Assembly: GCF_937900395.1 (NCBI RefSeq)
Contig: NZ_CALCDX010000151.1
Location: 17,624 to 81,623 of the forward strand
Direction of reading: 5' to 3'
DNA from: an uncultured Caulobacter sp.
Lineage (GTDB): Bacteria > Pseudomonadota > Alphaproteobacteria > Caulobacterales > Caulobacteraceae
DNA: 64,000 nucleotides
Every line of letters starts with the position of its first letter. Within the stretch, counting starts at the first letter, position 1. The notes beneath the pieces were generated by a model. It did no database searches. It worked only from the letters and a program-made list of their open reading frames with translations, and was not told the origin of the DNA. The position numbers and the translations under genes were made by a program. Below, piece by piece: positions 1 to 8,165 of this stretch.

Positions 1-154
1 CATGCTCGCGAAGCAAACCCCACGCGTGAGCGACATAGGCATCGGGTGAGAGCGCCTGAACGTCGACCGCCGTGGCGACCTGGTTATCGGCCAAGCAAAC
101 GAAGGTGTAGGTGTCCATCGCATGACCCAGAATATTCGCTGCCTGTATGGTCAT
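1..154 (-). CDS. Hypothetical protein, 5' part only (runs off the window)
   Basis: An open minus-strand frame starts with ATG at 154 and stays open to the window edge, giving 51 residues beginning MTIQAANILGHAMDTY. Third codon positions are mostly G or C, as in neighbouring genes. No motif or signal peptide is visible and I do not recognise a family. It is divergent from the gene at 217, leaving about 60 bp for both promoters. No strong ribosome binding site precedes the ATG, so the start is uncertain. Confidence 0.45.
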   Translation of the reverse strand, partial: MTIQAANILGHAMDTYTFVCLADNQVATAVDVQALSPDAYVAHAWGLLREH

Positions 155-216
155 CAACTGCCGAACAATAGGCCCTCGCCCTCTTGATCACCTGCCGCCG
201 AGGAGAAGAAGCCCTC

Positions 217-1026
217 ATGACTGAGCCCTCCGACGATCCGCTCGCCCAACATCTGGCCGAGATCGTGCAAACGCGGCAGGCCGCGATGGACGCCCACGCG
301 GCGCTGCGCCAGTCGCAGCCGTTCCTGAACGCCTGCCGCAGGACCGAAACCCTGGTCGGCGACTATGGGCTGGCGCTCAACGCCATCAGCCTGATGTCGA
401 CCCGATCACCGACCTTCGAAGCGGCCAGGCTCAGCATCCGAATCGCCGATCTGCTGATTGAATCGGCCGTGGCCACCATGGCCCACATTCGCGAAGGCCT
501 GCTGAACCCGGCCCACCGCGAAATGCGCTTCCTGCTGGAAGCCAGCATCAAGGCCTGGTGGTGCGACAGCGTCGAGCCCGAAGGCGAGGTCGAACGAAAG
601 CTCGACTTCCTCGACGACCTCGGCGCCGCGCGCTTCCGTGACATCGTGGACGGCCTGCGGCCTCGGCTGATCGCCGCCGAAGAGGCGGCCGGCCTGGTCC
701 ACAAGGTCACCAATCTCTACAAGAAACTGTCGACGCGGGTCCACGCCTCGACCGGCGGCGTCGGGGTCGACCTTCGACGGTTCGAGCGCGGCCAGTATGT
801 CGGCTTCGAGGGCGTGGGCGATCTCAACAAGGCCAACGCGCAGTTCGCCGAGGTGCTCGACATCAGCCTGGCCTGCGCGTTCGAGGCGTTCGACGGCGGC
901 CTGCTGGGCGACATCTTCGTCCAGGTGCTCGACGATCATCCCAAATGGGCGTTCCACAAGACCCCGCTGGTGCGCAGCATCTCCAGCCACTTCGATTACA
1001 AAGCCGAGCGCCAACCGCCACGATAG
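217..1026 (+). CDS. Conserved hypothetical protein, mostly helical
   Basis: A 269-residue soluble protein with no signal peptide or membrane segment. An ATG 33 bases upstream is also in frame, but ATG 217 sits behind a good purine-rich site (GAGGAGAAG, 199-207), so I chose it. The sequence looks all-helical, with conserved-looking acidic/aromatic stretches such as KAWWCDSVEPEGEVE and a later STRVHASTGG segment. It vaguely recalls DUF5677-type proteins, but I cannot confirm that. No operon partner: the next gene starts 75 bp on with its own leader. Confidence 0.7.
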   Translation: MTEPSDDPLAQHLAEIVQTRQAAMDAHAALRQSQPFLNACRRTETLVGDYGLALNAISLMSTRSPTFEAARLSIRIADLLIESAVATMAHIREGLLNPAHREMRFLLEASIKAWWCDSVEPEGEVERKLDFLDDLGAARFRDIVDGLRPRLIAAEEAAGLVHKVTNLYKKLSTRVHASTGGVGVDLRRFERGQYVGFEGVGDLNKANAQFAEVLDISLACAFEAFDGGLLGDIFVQVLDDHPKWAFHKTPLVRSISSHFDYKAERQPPR

Positions 1027-1100
1027 CCTGAAGGCGCCCCACGGCCGCGCATCTCGACTTGCGCGCTAGTCGTGGTTAACCTCCCGGAAAAGGGCGCTCC

Positions 1101-1475
1101 ATGACTAAGAAGACCGGCAAGAAAGCCGCCAGCGACGCGGCCAAGGTGCTTTCGGATCCGAAGTCGACGTCCGCGGAAAAAAGCGCGGCCGGCGCGGCCC
1201 TGACCCAGCGCGCCGGCCCCAAATCGTCGGCCGCCAACGAAACCACGAGCCCCGCCGCCGCCAAGAAGGCCAGCAAGGTCCTGTCGAATCCGAAGTCGAC
1301 GGCCGCCGAGAAGACGGCGGCGGCCTCGGCGCTGGCCCAGGCCGCCCCAAAAGCCAAGCCCGCCAAACCGCCGGCCCCGGCCAAGCCCGCGCCGAAGCCG
1401 GCGGCAAAGCCGGCCGCGGCCAAGCCGGCGCCGAAACCGCCAGCAGCCAAGCCGAGCGCGCCGAAACGCAAATAA
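1101..1475 (+). CDS. Lys/Ala/Pro-rich low-complexity protein with a duplicated motif
   Basis: A 124-residue, strongly basic protein. Two copies of a 22-residue unit, KVLS(D/N)PKST(S/A)AEK-AA--AL-Q, lie at residues 15-36 and 59-80. They are followed by an Ala-Pro-Lys tail (about 82-124) like the C-terminal domains of histone H1-like proteins. There is no signal peptide. The tail suggests nucleic-acid or polyanion binding, but that rests on composition only. The ATG is preceded by GGAAAAGGG. A G+C-rich low-complexity frame can arise by chance, but the non-trivial internal duplication argues for a real gene. Confidence 0.7.
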   Translation: MTKKTGKKAASDAAKVLSDPKSTSAEKSAAGAALTQRAGPKSSAANETTSPAAAKKASKVLSNPKSTAAEKTAAASALAQAAPKAKPAKPPAPAKPAPKPAAKPAAAKPAPKPPAAKPSAPKRK

Positions 1476-1600
1476 GCAGGCGTCCGGCCTTGGCCATGAA
1501 AGCCATCACCCGGGCGTCAGGGTTTCGTCGGCGAGATGGCTCCGGCCGGCTGCCCCGCGTGGCGTTGATGATCGTGACGACGCGATAGGAGTCCTGGACG

Positions 1601-1978
1601 ATGGCCATCGTGGTGATGATCCTGGCCGTCATAGCCTGGCTCTTCGTGCAGGCTGCGCTGGCCGACGCCGGCCAGGGCCCACGTTCGCGCGGCTCCCTGC
1701 GCTACCAGCGTCGCAAGGCCGCCAAGCTGGGACTGGACCCCGCCGACGTCGAGGTCCGTCCGCGCGGCGCAGGTCCTGACTCGATCGAACCGGTCGGCCG
1801 CTCGGTCGTGGGCGACTTAGCGTTCGGCCTGGGCTTTGGCCTCCTGGCCATCGTGCTGATGTTCGGCGGCGCCTTCGTGCTGATGGCGATGAAATTCCCG
1901 CCCGACGCCGTATGGGTCTGGTTCGGCGTCGTGATCCTAGCCACCTTCGTCCTGAACAAGATCCGCCGGAGCGGCTGA
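1601..1978 (+). CDS. Small membrane protein of unknown function
   Basis: A 125-residue protein with an N-terminal hydrophobic helix (residues 1-21), a basic polar loop (about 28-68) and two more hydrophobic segments (about 73-97 and 103-119). It probably lies in the inner membrane. No catalytic motif is visible and no family is recognised. AGGAG lies about 10 bases before the ATG. It stands alone, with the next gene starting about 55 bp downstream. Confidence 0.7.
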   Translation: MAIVVMILAVIAWLFVQAALADAGQGPRSRGSLRYQRRKAAKLGLDPADVEVRPRGAGPDSIEPVGRSVVGDLAFGLGFGLLAIVLMFGGAFVLMAMKFPPDAVWVWFGVVILATFVLNKIRRSG

Positions 1979-2033
1979 GCCGCCGCCTCGGTGGGACACC
2001 CGCCGCTAAGATGGGATCGGAGATCAAGTGTCC

Positions 2034-2888
2034 ATGCGCTGCCTGTTCTGCAAGGCCGACTCCTCGCGATCGCGCAGCGTCGAGCACGCCATTCCCGAGG
2101 CCTTGGGCAATCGCAGCTTCGTGCTGCCGGCCGGCGTCGTCTGCGACGGCTGCAACAACTACTTCGCCGTGAAGGTCGAAGGCCCCTTGCTCAAGACCGG
2201 CTCGCTGCGGCAGCTGCGCGCCAGGCAGGGCGTGCCCACCAAGCGGGGGCGCCTCATGCCGGTGCTTGGCCGCTTCGAGGACATCGACGCGGACCTGGCC
2301 GCCTTTCGCATCAACGCCGGCGAGGTGGTGCTGGCCGTCACCGAGATGAGCGCTGCGCCCATGGTCTCGGCCGCCCTGAGCAATGGCCTCGGTGGGCTCT
2401 TTATCCATGAAGAGCCCCCACGCCTGGATCAGCGGTTGTTTTCCAGGTTGATCGCCAAGATCGCCCTGGAGCTGATCGCCCTGCGGGTCTGCCATGTTCC
2501 AGGCTGGGAGGAATTCGGCATCGACCACCCGCAGTTCGACCCGATCCGCGCCTATGCGCGTTTCGGCCAGGGCCCGACCTGGCCCGTCCTGAGTCGACGC
2601 ATCTATGACGAGGAGGCCACGACCCTGCCAGCCTCGGGCGACCCGCAGCAGACGATCTACGAGACCGACTTCTTGCTGACGCCCAGCGGCGAGGGCTACG
2701 CGGTGATCTGCCTGTTCGGCGTCGAACACACGATCAATCTGGTGACGCCCTCGGTCGAGGGTTACCGGACCTGGATGAAGGACAACGCCGGACGCAGCCC
2801 GCTCTATCCCGACGGGAAATACCCCCAGCGGCGGGGATGGACGAACGACGACGAGGCCGACTTCCGTGACGGCGCCGAACGCGACTAG
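2034..2888 (+). CDS. HNH-endonuclease-like zinc protein
   Basis: The N-terminus has the layout of an HNH_5-type domain: C3-x2-C6, then SVEHAIPEALG (E17-H18 as the HNH-like His, P21), then C37-x2-C40-N41-N42. The paired cysteines should hold zinc and the His/Asn residues resemble the catalytic beta-beta-alpha metal site. The remaining 240 residues match nothing I recognise. Expected length is 284 residues. A GTG at 2028 is also in frame; GGAG at 2019-2022 fits either start. The next gene begins 8 bp downstream, so they are probably co-transcribed. Nuclease activity is inferred from the motif only. Confidence 0.7.
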   Translation: MRCLFCKADSSRSRSVEHAIPEALGNRSFVLPAGVVCDGCNNYFAVKVEGPLLKTGSLRQLRARQGVPTKRGRLMPVLGRFEDIDADLAAFRINAGEVVLAVTEMSAAPMVSAALSNGLGGLFIHEEPPRLDQRLFSRLIAKIALELIALRVCHVPGWEEFGIDHPQFDPIRAYARFGQGPTWPVLSRRIYDEEATTLPASGDPQQTIYETDFLLTPSGEGYAVICLFGVEHTINLVTPSVEGYRTWMKDNAGRSPLYPDGKYPQRRGWTNDDEADFRDGAERD

Positions 2889-2896
2889 AAGCGGGC

Positions 2897-3292
2897 ATGA
2901 TCATCGCCGCCGCGCTCACCGCCATCATCGCCTGCAACGCCCCCGACGTTCACGACGGCGACACCCTGCGCTGTGGTTCCGAGCGCGTGCGCCTGTTCGG
3001 CGTCGACGCGCCGGAAGTTAGGCGCGGCAAAACTCCGGCCGAGCCGCTGGCCTATGAAGCGCGGGATGAGCTGATCCGCCTGACGCGCGGTCGCGTCGGC
3101 TGTCGCTTTGTCGAGCGCGATCGCTATGGCCGGTTCGTCGGCCGGTGTTGGTCGGACGCCACCCCTGACATTAACGCGGCCCTGATCCGGTCGGGACTGG
3201 CGACCGAATACCGGCGCTACAGCAAGGGCGCCTATGCGGCGGCGGAAGATGAGGCGCGGCGCGCCAACCGCGGCGCCTGGCACCGCCCGTAG
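2897..3292 (+). CDS. Thermonuclease (Staphylococcal nuclease-like) family protein
   Basis: A 131-residue Ca-dependent nuclease of the SNase family. A short hydrophobic N-terminus (1-13) suggests export or membrane anchoring. The family signature is clear: HDGDTLRC (19-26), RLFGVDAPE (32-40, with the Arg and Glu matching SNase Arg35 and Glu43), DRYGRFVGRC (the second catalytic Arg region), and a C-terminal ARRANRGAW motif. It is likely to cleave DNA or RNA phosphodiesters outside the cytoplasm. It follows the HNH-like gene by 8 bp. No defect seen. Confidence 0.88.
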   Translation: MIIAAALTAIIACNAPDVHDGDTLRCGSERVRLFGVDAPEVRRGKTPAEPLAYEARDELIRLTRGRVGCRFVERDRYGRFVGRCWSDATPDINAALIRSGLATEYRRYSKGAYAAAEDEARRANRGAWHRP

Positions 3293-3391
3293 TCATCCAC
3301 ACGCGACCCACAGGTGCGACGCCAGCGCGCGATGAGTCCGATTGACTCTCTCGGCCTCAAGGGGAACATATAAGGAACATCGGAGCTCCCT

Positions 3392-3712
3392 ATGCCATCC
3401 CAACCCGCGATTTCGCGTGCGACGCCGCACGCCTGCGCCTCAGTTCACGTTCCCTTCGAGGCCGACATCGAGACCCTGGCCGAGTGCGTCGCGCCCGACC
3501 GTCATCTGCGGACGATCTGCGGCTGCGGCGAGATGGCCGAGTTTGACGCGACAGCCTGGCTCGAGCGCCGGCTGGGCGACTTCTCAATCGTCAATTTCAC
3601 CGATCGGCTGCGCTGTCCCTGCGGTCGACGCCAGGGCCGCTTCGAGGTCTGGCCTGGACCGGCCGGCTGCTCGGGCCTGAAGACCCGTTTCGCCGCCTCG
3701 CTCTACGACTGA
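3392..3712 (+). CDS. Small hypothetical protein with a Cys-rich (zinc-ribbon-like) half
   Basis: A 106-residue protein. Cysteines occur as CGC (around residue 43) and later CPCGRR, a pattern typical of short zinc ribbons in small DNA/RNA-associated proteins. GGAG at 3382-3385 precedes the ATG at a good distance. It opens a compact plus-strand set: the next gene starts 4 bp after its stop, and the following ones overlap by 4-8 bp up to the AlkB-like gene. No family recognised. Confidence 0.7.
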   Translation: MPSQPAISRATPHACASVHVPFEADIETLAECVAPDRHLRTICGCGEMAEFDATAWLERRLGDFSIVNFTDRLRCPCGRRQGRFEVWPGPAGCSGLKTRFAASLYD

Positions 3713-3715
3713 GCC

Positions 3716-4009
3716 ATGTCGATCCGGCCCCCTTCTCAGTACGTCGCGCCGGCGGTGTCGCGCAGCGACCGCCGCGTGATGAAGCTGACCCGCGTGCGGG
3801 TCGACACCACGGACAAGACCTCCAGGACCCTGCACTTCCTGCATCCCGACGGTACGGGCCGCGGCAATTCGCGGGTCGGCTTCGTCTCGCCTGAGCACGT
3901 GCCGGAATTCGAAGGCGAGGAAGGCTGGTTCGAGATGGAGCGCGTCAGGGCCAAGCCCTGGTCGTACTGGCGCGCCATCCGGCGTCTTGACCCGCCGCCC
4001 CATGCCTGA
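3716..4009 (+). CDS. Hypothetical protein in the AlkB operon
   Basis: A 97-residue charged protein without signal peptide, membrane segment or cysteine pair. It has a Trp-rich C-terminal part (GWFEMERVRAKPWSYWRAI). It starts 4 bp after the preceding stop, and its end overlaps the start of the next gene, so it is translated within the same operon. No family recognised; the tight packing is the main reason to accept it. Confidence 0.65.
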   Translation: MSIRPPSQYVAPAVSRSDRRVMKLTRVRVDTTDKTSRTLHFLHPDGTGRGNSRVGFVSPEHVPEFEGEEGWFEMERVRAKPWSYWRAIRRLDPPPHA

Positions 4010-4388
4010 GCCGAGCGATGCCGATCGCCGCAAGGCCGCGCGGCTCGATCCGGCCTTCGCCGGCGCGCGGTTGATCGACGCGCTGGAGCGTGGCTGGGAG
4101 ATCGGCTTTCGCTGTCAGTACTGTGGCGCGGGCAAGACCTGGCGCCGGGACACGATGCTGGGTCGGGCGCGGCGTTATCTCAACTGCACCATGGCCGAGA
4201 TCCAGGCCCGTCTGCCCTGTCCGCGATGCCCCGGCCGCATGCCGATCATGACGATGTCCGGGGTGATCGATCCGGGCGACGCGGAGGCTCGCCGGTGGGC
4301 GACCGTGTCCCTCCTGCTCGACGTCGGCCTGAACCCCACCGACTACGGTTACGGCTGGGCTCCGCCTGGCCGGCAAGCTGGTGGATGA
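4002..4388 (+). CDS. Hypothetical zinc-ribbon protein in the AlkB operon
   Basis: A 128-residue protein carrying CQYCGAGKTWRRD and, some 40 residues later, CPRCPGRMP. These paired CxxC motifs should form one zinc ribbon. ATG 4002 overlaps the previous stop by 8 bp and was preferred to an upstream TTG. Its stop overlaps the ATG of the AlkB-like gene (ATGA at 4385), suggesting translational coupling. A nucleic-acid-binding role would suit a repair operon, but this is inference. Confidence 0.7.
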   Translation: MPEPSDADRRKAARLDPAFAGARLIDALERGWEIGFRCQYCGAGKTWRRDTMLGRARRYLNCTMAEIQARLPCPRCPGRMPIMTMSGVIDPGDAEARRWATVSLLLDVGLNPTDYGYGWAPPGRQAGG

Positions 4389-4975
4389 ACGCCATGGACC
4401 TGCAACCCAGTCTCTTCGACCTGCCGCTGGCCCCGCGCCGACCGATGCCCGACGGCTTCCGCTACCAGCCAGACCTGATCACTCCCGAGGAGGAGCGCGC
4501 CCTGGTCCGCCAGTTCGCGGGCCTCGACTTCAAGCCCTATGAGCATCTGGGCTACCTGGGCAACCGGCGCATCGCCGCGTTCGGTTGGCGACGCGGCGAC
4601 GACGGCGCCATGGTCGAGACCGGCGAAGGCGTTCCGGATTTCCTCACGCCGCTGCTCACCAAGGTCGCGGCGTTCACCGGCCTGTCCGTCGAAAGCTTCC
4701 GCCACGCCCTGGTCACCGAATACGCGCCCGGAGCCGGCATCGGCTGGCATCGCGACCGGCCGCCGGCCGTGGCCATCGCCGGGGTCTCGCTACTGTCGCC
4801 CTGCACGTTCCGCCTGCGCCGCAAGGTCGCCGACATATGGGACCGCGCCTCGATCATCGCCGCGCCGCGCTCGGCCTACCTGATGAGCGGCCCGGCGCGC
4901 AGCGACTGGCAGCACAGCATCCCGGAGGTCGACGTCCTGCGCTACTCGGTGACCTTCCGCACAGTTCGAACTTAG
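4385..4975 (+). CDS. alkB: AlkB-type 2-oxoglutarate/Fe(II) dioxygenase
   Basis: A 196-residue 2-oxoglutarate-dependent oxygenase of the AlkB family, which repairs alkylated nucleic-acid bases by oxidative demethylation. The iron ligands are visible as H-x-D in GWHRDRPP and the distal His in DWQHSIPEVD. The 2-oxoglutarate-binding arginines are in RYSVTFRTVR at the C-terminus. The nucleotide-lid region (YLGNRRIAAFGW) is also family-like. Start ATG 4385 overlaps the preceding stop; the frame extends upstream but without a ribosome binding site. It ends the 3.4-5.0 kb operon. The symbol reflects family membership, not proven substrate. Confidence 0.85.
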   Translation: MNAMDLQPSLFDLPLAPRRPMPDGFRYQPDLITPEEERALVRQFAGLDFKPYEHLGYLGNRRIAAFGWRRGDDGAMVETGEGVPDFLTPLLTKVAAFTGLSVESFRHALVTEYAPGAGIGWHRDRPPAVAIAGVSLLSPCTFRLRRKVADIWDRASIIAAPRSAYLMSGPARSDWQHSIPEVDVLRYSVTFRTVRT

Positions 4976-5021
4976 AACGCCATCCGCCACCCACCGACCG
5001 CATGCTCGTAGGTCAGCTACA

Positions 5022-5615
5022 TCAGGTGGCAGCCGCTTTGAGCGCCCGCCTCACACTTGCCGGGAGGCTAGAGCAGGATTCCGCGCGCTCACGACCCACA
5101 CATGCAACCACTTCCGGCGCATGATGCGCCGCGACCCGCATCTTAGCGTCTATCAAAGCGCCATACAGGGCATCGCCAAGAACCGCTTCGCCGAGCCCGC
5201 CGCGCACGGCGGGCTCAAAAAGGAGATCTACCGTCGAAGCGACTAAAAGACCCGGAAAGCGAACAGCCGCTAGCGAGGTCGCTTTGCGCTCATCGATGAA
5301 GGCTGTGGTGCTAACCCGGTGGGCATGGACGAGTGTCGCCGCCTCGCCGTCGTCGAGGGTTTGGGCAGCATCGCCGGCCACCAGGCTCAGGAACAGATCT
5401 GCATCCTGAGGATCGAGGTCGACGACATGCATCAGTCCAAGGTGCAGAAGGGTCGCAACTTCGTCTGCGGCTTGCCTCCCCTTGGCCCGCCCCCGCTCCA
5501 ACTCAGCAAGCGCTGTTTGGGTGATCTCCAGGGGCCCGCCATAGAGTTTAAGAATCTTGTCCGCGCAGCCGGTGGCAGCGAGATTGATCCACACGCTTGC
5601 ATCCGCGACGGCCAT
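5022..5615 (-). CDS. PIN-domain nuclease, last gene of the QueC-like operon
   Basis: A 197-residue PIN-fold protein. The acidic metal-binding set is visible: D5 in VADASVWINL, E38 in ALAELERG, D88-D89-x-E91 in LDDGEAATLV, and D108-E109 in AFIDERKA. PIN proteins are Mg-dependent ribonucleases and often the toxin of VapBC-type pairs. It lies 7 bp downstream of the XRE-ImmA/IrrE gene and is transcribed with it, so that regulator/peptidase could be its antitoxin or activator. It is longer than a minimal VapC (about 130-140 residues), with a C-terminal extension of unknown role. Nuclease activity is inferred from the fold. Confidence 0.8.
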   Translation of the reverse strand: MAVADASVWINLAATGCADKILKLYGGPLEITQTALAELERGRAKGRQAADEVATLLHLGLMHVVDLDPQDADLFLSLVAGDAAQTLDDGEAATLVHAHRVSTTAFIDERKATSLAAVRFPGLLVASTVDLLFEPAVRGGLGEAVLGDALYGALIDAKMRVAAHHAPEVVACVGRERAESCSSLPASVRRALKAAAT

Positions 5616-5622
5616 GCGGGCC

Positions 5623-6792
5623 TCAGATCAGCGGACGAGAGGGCGCGTCATCGACCTCCTCGTCCTCGAAGGCGTCGATCAGCTCGCGGATCTCGACGCG
5701 ATCGAGCTGCAGCAAACCGGCTAGCTGACCTTCGCTGAGGAGGTTCTGTCTCCAGGCCTCACGCGCCAACATGCCCAGACGCAACGACACCGGCCGGGCA
5801 GCATCGGCCTGGCGCGCGTCGGCACCCCAGGCTTCGCCGAGAACCTGGCGCGCCTGATCGTTGGTGATCCCGCCGTTGTGCTCGAACCAGTCCCAAGTCC
5901 CGACTTTGGTTAAGCTTAGTTCTTCCAAGCGACGGACCATGGCTTCGCGAGCTACGCCGAACGCGTGGGCCAAGACAATCACGTGGCGTCGGGTCAACTG
6001 AGAACTTCCGGCGGTAACGTCCCGGAACATCGCCATGACTGCGCGGGCGGGAGTCAGGAAGGCTCGGGCGAATGCGTTCGCGTATCGCTCCTCGCGACTC
6101 GTTTCGGGCGATCCGTCATAGAGAGCATCGGGTGCTCGTCGAGTAGAGACGAGGTGACCCAGTTCGTGAGCCCCGGTCTGCGCTCGGCGTTCGCGTGGAT
6201 GGGCCCCGTTTAGGAGAACGCAAGGCCCGGCCGCCTCGTCATAGGCATAGAGGCCCGACACTTTGGCGGGAAGGCGTCGGACGAAAACCCTGACGCCAAG
6301 CTGAAGTTCCAGCAAGGAGACGATGTCGTAGACCGGCGCTTGGCCGATCCCCAGCCACTGACGCAGCTCTGCTGCGTCATGCTCGGCTTGCAGGACCACA
6401 TCACCCGGCATCAACGGTCGCTCCGGCGGATCGTTTCGCGGCCGGCGCACGCCCAAAAGATCTTCAAGTTCCAGTTCAGCCTGCACCAAGGTGGTTAGGA
6501 GTGCGACCGCACCCTCTACGCCGTCATCCTGCTCCCCCATTCGGCGAAAGCGCGGTTTGAGGTCGACTTGGACAGCCTCCCGCCTCAGCAGGGCGTTCAC
6601 TGAAATCCCATAGAGCGAGGCCAGGCGTTGTAGCTCATCCAGCTTGGCGCGACGTTGGCCCTGCTCGATCGCGACCACGGTGGTGCGCGCCACTTCCAGC
6701 GCGGCCGCAGCGGCAGCCTGGGTGACCTTCGCCGCCTCCCGAGCGATCCGTAAGCGTTCGCCGACCTCTATTGGGGAAAGTGCTTCGGTCAT
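5623..6792 (-). CDS. XRE regulator fused to an ImmA/IrrE metallopeptidase
   Basis: A 389-residue two-domain protein. Residues 8-67 are an XRE/Cro helix-turn-helix (VGERLRIAREAAKVTQAAAA, then VARTTVVAIEQGQRR). Residues about 135-260 hold the ImmA/IrrE (COG2856) zinc peptidase with H209-E210-x2-H213 (AHELGHL) and the downstream Glu in SREERYANAFA. Such proteins repress their own operon and are inactivated, or cleave a partner, when a stress or phage signal arrives. ATG 6792 overlaps the stop of the QueC-like gene (ATGA). An upstream in-frame ATG at 6858 would lie inside that gene and was rejected. Its likely operators are the repeats upstream of 8728. Confidence 0.88.
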   Translation of the reverse strand: MTEALSPIEVGERLRIAREAAKVTQAAAAAALEVARTTVVAIEQGQRRAKLDELQRLASLYGISVNALLRREAVQVDLKPRFRRMGEQDDGVEGAVALLTTLVQAELELEDLLGVRRPRNDPPERPLMPGDVVLQAEHDAAELRQWLGIGQAPVYDIVSLLELQLGVRVFVRRLPAKVSGLYAYDEAAGPCVLLNGAHPRERRAQTGAHELGHLVSTRRAPDALYDGSPETSREERYANAFARAFLTPARAVMAMFRDVTAGSSQLTRRHVIVLAHAFGVAREAMVRRLEELSLTKVGTWDWFEHNGGITNDQARQVLGEAWGADARQADAARPVSLRLGMLAREAWRQNLLSEGQLAGLLQLDRVEIRELIDAFEDEEVDDAPSRPLI

Positions 6793-8165
6793 GCCGGGAC
6801 GACCGACAGGTCCCGCACGAAGGACTCCGGCGCCAGAGAGTCCAAGAACCGGCGCCATTCGGCGGCGTGACGGGTAAGGAGTGAGCGCAAGCGCCCTTCG
6901 ATCTCGACTGGATCCTGGTTCAGGACCTCGGCTGTCTCGCGAGCAACGCGACGTACGGCGCGCACCGCGCTCGGCGCGATAGCGAGGTCCGCCATGTGAT
7001 CCATGTGTAGGATGCCTGCAATAGCGTGCTCCCGCATGGAGTCGGTGATCCCGATGAAGCCCTCCACAGCACCCGCCTCAAAGGTCGAGGCCGACAGGTT
7101 TTCCCAGATGTAGGCACCGGCCGGCTCTGCCAATCCGGCGGCGAACATGCTCATGCGCCGAAGCATACACGCCGCGCAGATGCCGCACTGACGACGACGT
7201 CCATCGATGGACGCGTGGCGCGACTGTTGCCAGCAGGAGCGAGTATCTGACCAGGACGGTGGGTGGGGCAGCGCCGCCGCTTCCGCCAGGGTCTCGCCCT
7301 TAGTGGACCATAGCCGCGGATATTCATAGTGGGCGGTCGAGCCAACCAGTGCTTCGAACAGGCGCTCGACCCTGGTGGTGAATAGCGGGTGGACACGGTA
7401 GTCGGGATAGATCTGGCCGCTAACGGCCATCATCGGACCGAAGGAGCCCTGCCCACTCTCGGTAACGATGATCCGGTCCACACCGGCGATCTGCGCCGCC
7501 ACACCGGTCACCACGGCGAACTTGAAGCCACGAGACCGAGCTGACGATTCCTTACGCTGCGGAACCTGGACCTTGTAGGGCACGAGGGTAAACGCCGCAC
7601 GGCGGCGCTCACGCTGGGGGTCGTCGACCCCCACCGAGCCCAGACGTACACGAACCAGATCGGCGCGGCCGACAGCCTGAGCGGTGATCGCGTGGACAGC
7701 CCGAGAATCTAGACCGTCGCTGTATGGCATGATGGCCTTAGCCTCAGCCGGCAGTTCGAGGCTCGCCTGGCGGATGCCCTGAGCGCTCTGCCGGCGCGCC
7801 ACGAAACTAAAGGTCCAGGTATCGCCAGTGAGGAAGGTCAGCGCGCCTTCCAATGCCGATTTGACTGCTGTTGACGACCACAGCTGTACATCGTGCACAG
7901 CAACGCGGACATCGAAGGTCCGGGACCATGATACAGTCGAGCGCGCCTTGGCGGCGTCACAGTATTCCGCCGCCGCTGCGACGACGAGAAGATCAAAGAG
8001 CTCGGGACGCCACTTGGAAAAAAAGTAGGTTTCCAGCCCCTCAGTCGACAGGCGGATAGCGTCGCCTAGCGCGGCGAGTTCGGCCTCGTCACGCACCCGG
8101 ACTCCCTCGTCGACGACGTCGACGAACATGGTCTCGTCGACCAGGCGGATGGCGAGGGCGGTCAA
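6789..8165 (-). CDS. QueC-like (QatC-type) PP-loop nucleotide-processing protein
   Basis: A 458-residue protein related to QueC, the ATP-dependent 7-cyano-7-deazaguanine synthase. The ATP pyrophosphatase loop is at 147-154 (PYSDGLDS; canonical SGGxDS with the second residue changed to Asp). The C-terminal zinc site is intact: C311 (RSCWQQ), C327, C330 and C333 (QCGICAACMLRR). The N-terminal 140 residues are an extra domain absent from housekeeping QueC (about 230 residues). Long QueC-like proteins of this kind occur in the Qat and type IV CBASS antiphage systems. Start is TTG 8165, preceded by AAGGAG, overlapping the upstream stop as TTGA. No queuosine genes are nearby, so a defence or stress role is more likely than queuosine synthesis. 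Confidence 0.8.
   Translation of the reverse strand: MTALAIRLVDETMFVDVVDEGVRVRDEAELAALGDAIRLSTEGLETYFFSKWRPELFDLLVVAAAAEYCDAAKARSTVSWSRTFDVRVAVHDVQLWSSTAVKSALEGALTFLTGDTWTFSFVARRQSAQGIRQASLELPAEAKAIMPYSDGLDSRAVHAITAQAVGRADLVRVRLGSVGVDDPQRERRRAAFTLVPYKVQVPQRKESSARSRGFKFAVVTGVAAQIAGVDRIIVTESGQGSFGPMMAVSGQIYPDYRVHPLFTTRVERLFEALVGSTAHYEYPRLWSTKGETLAEAAALPHPPSWSDTRSCWQQSRHASIDGRRRQCGICAACMLRRMSMFAAGLAEPAGAYIWENLSASTFEAGAVEGFIGITDSMREHAIAGILHMDHMADLAIAPSAVRAVRRVARETAEVLNQDPVEIEGRLRSLLTRHAAEWRRFLDSLAPESFVRDLSVVPA

Noticed and set aside
6789..8165. Reading the QueC-like gene as a housekeeping queuosine gene
   Set aside because: It is twice the normal length, has an altered loop, and no queD, queE, queF or tgt gene is nearby.
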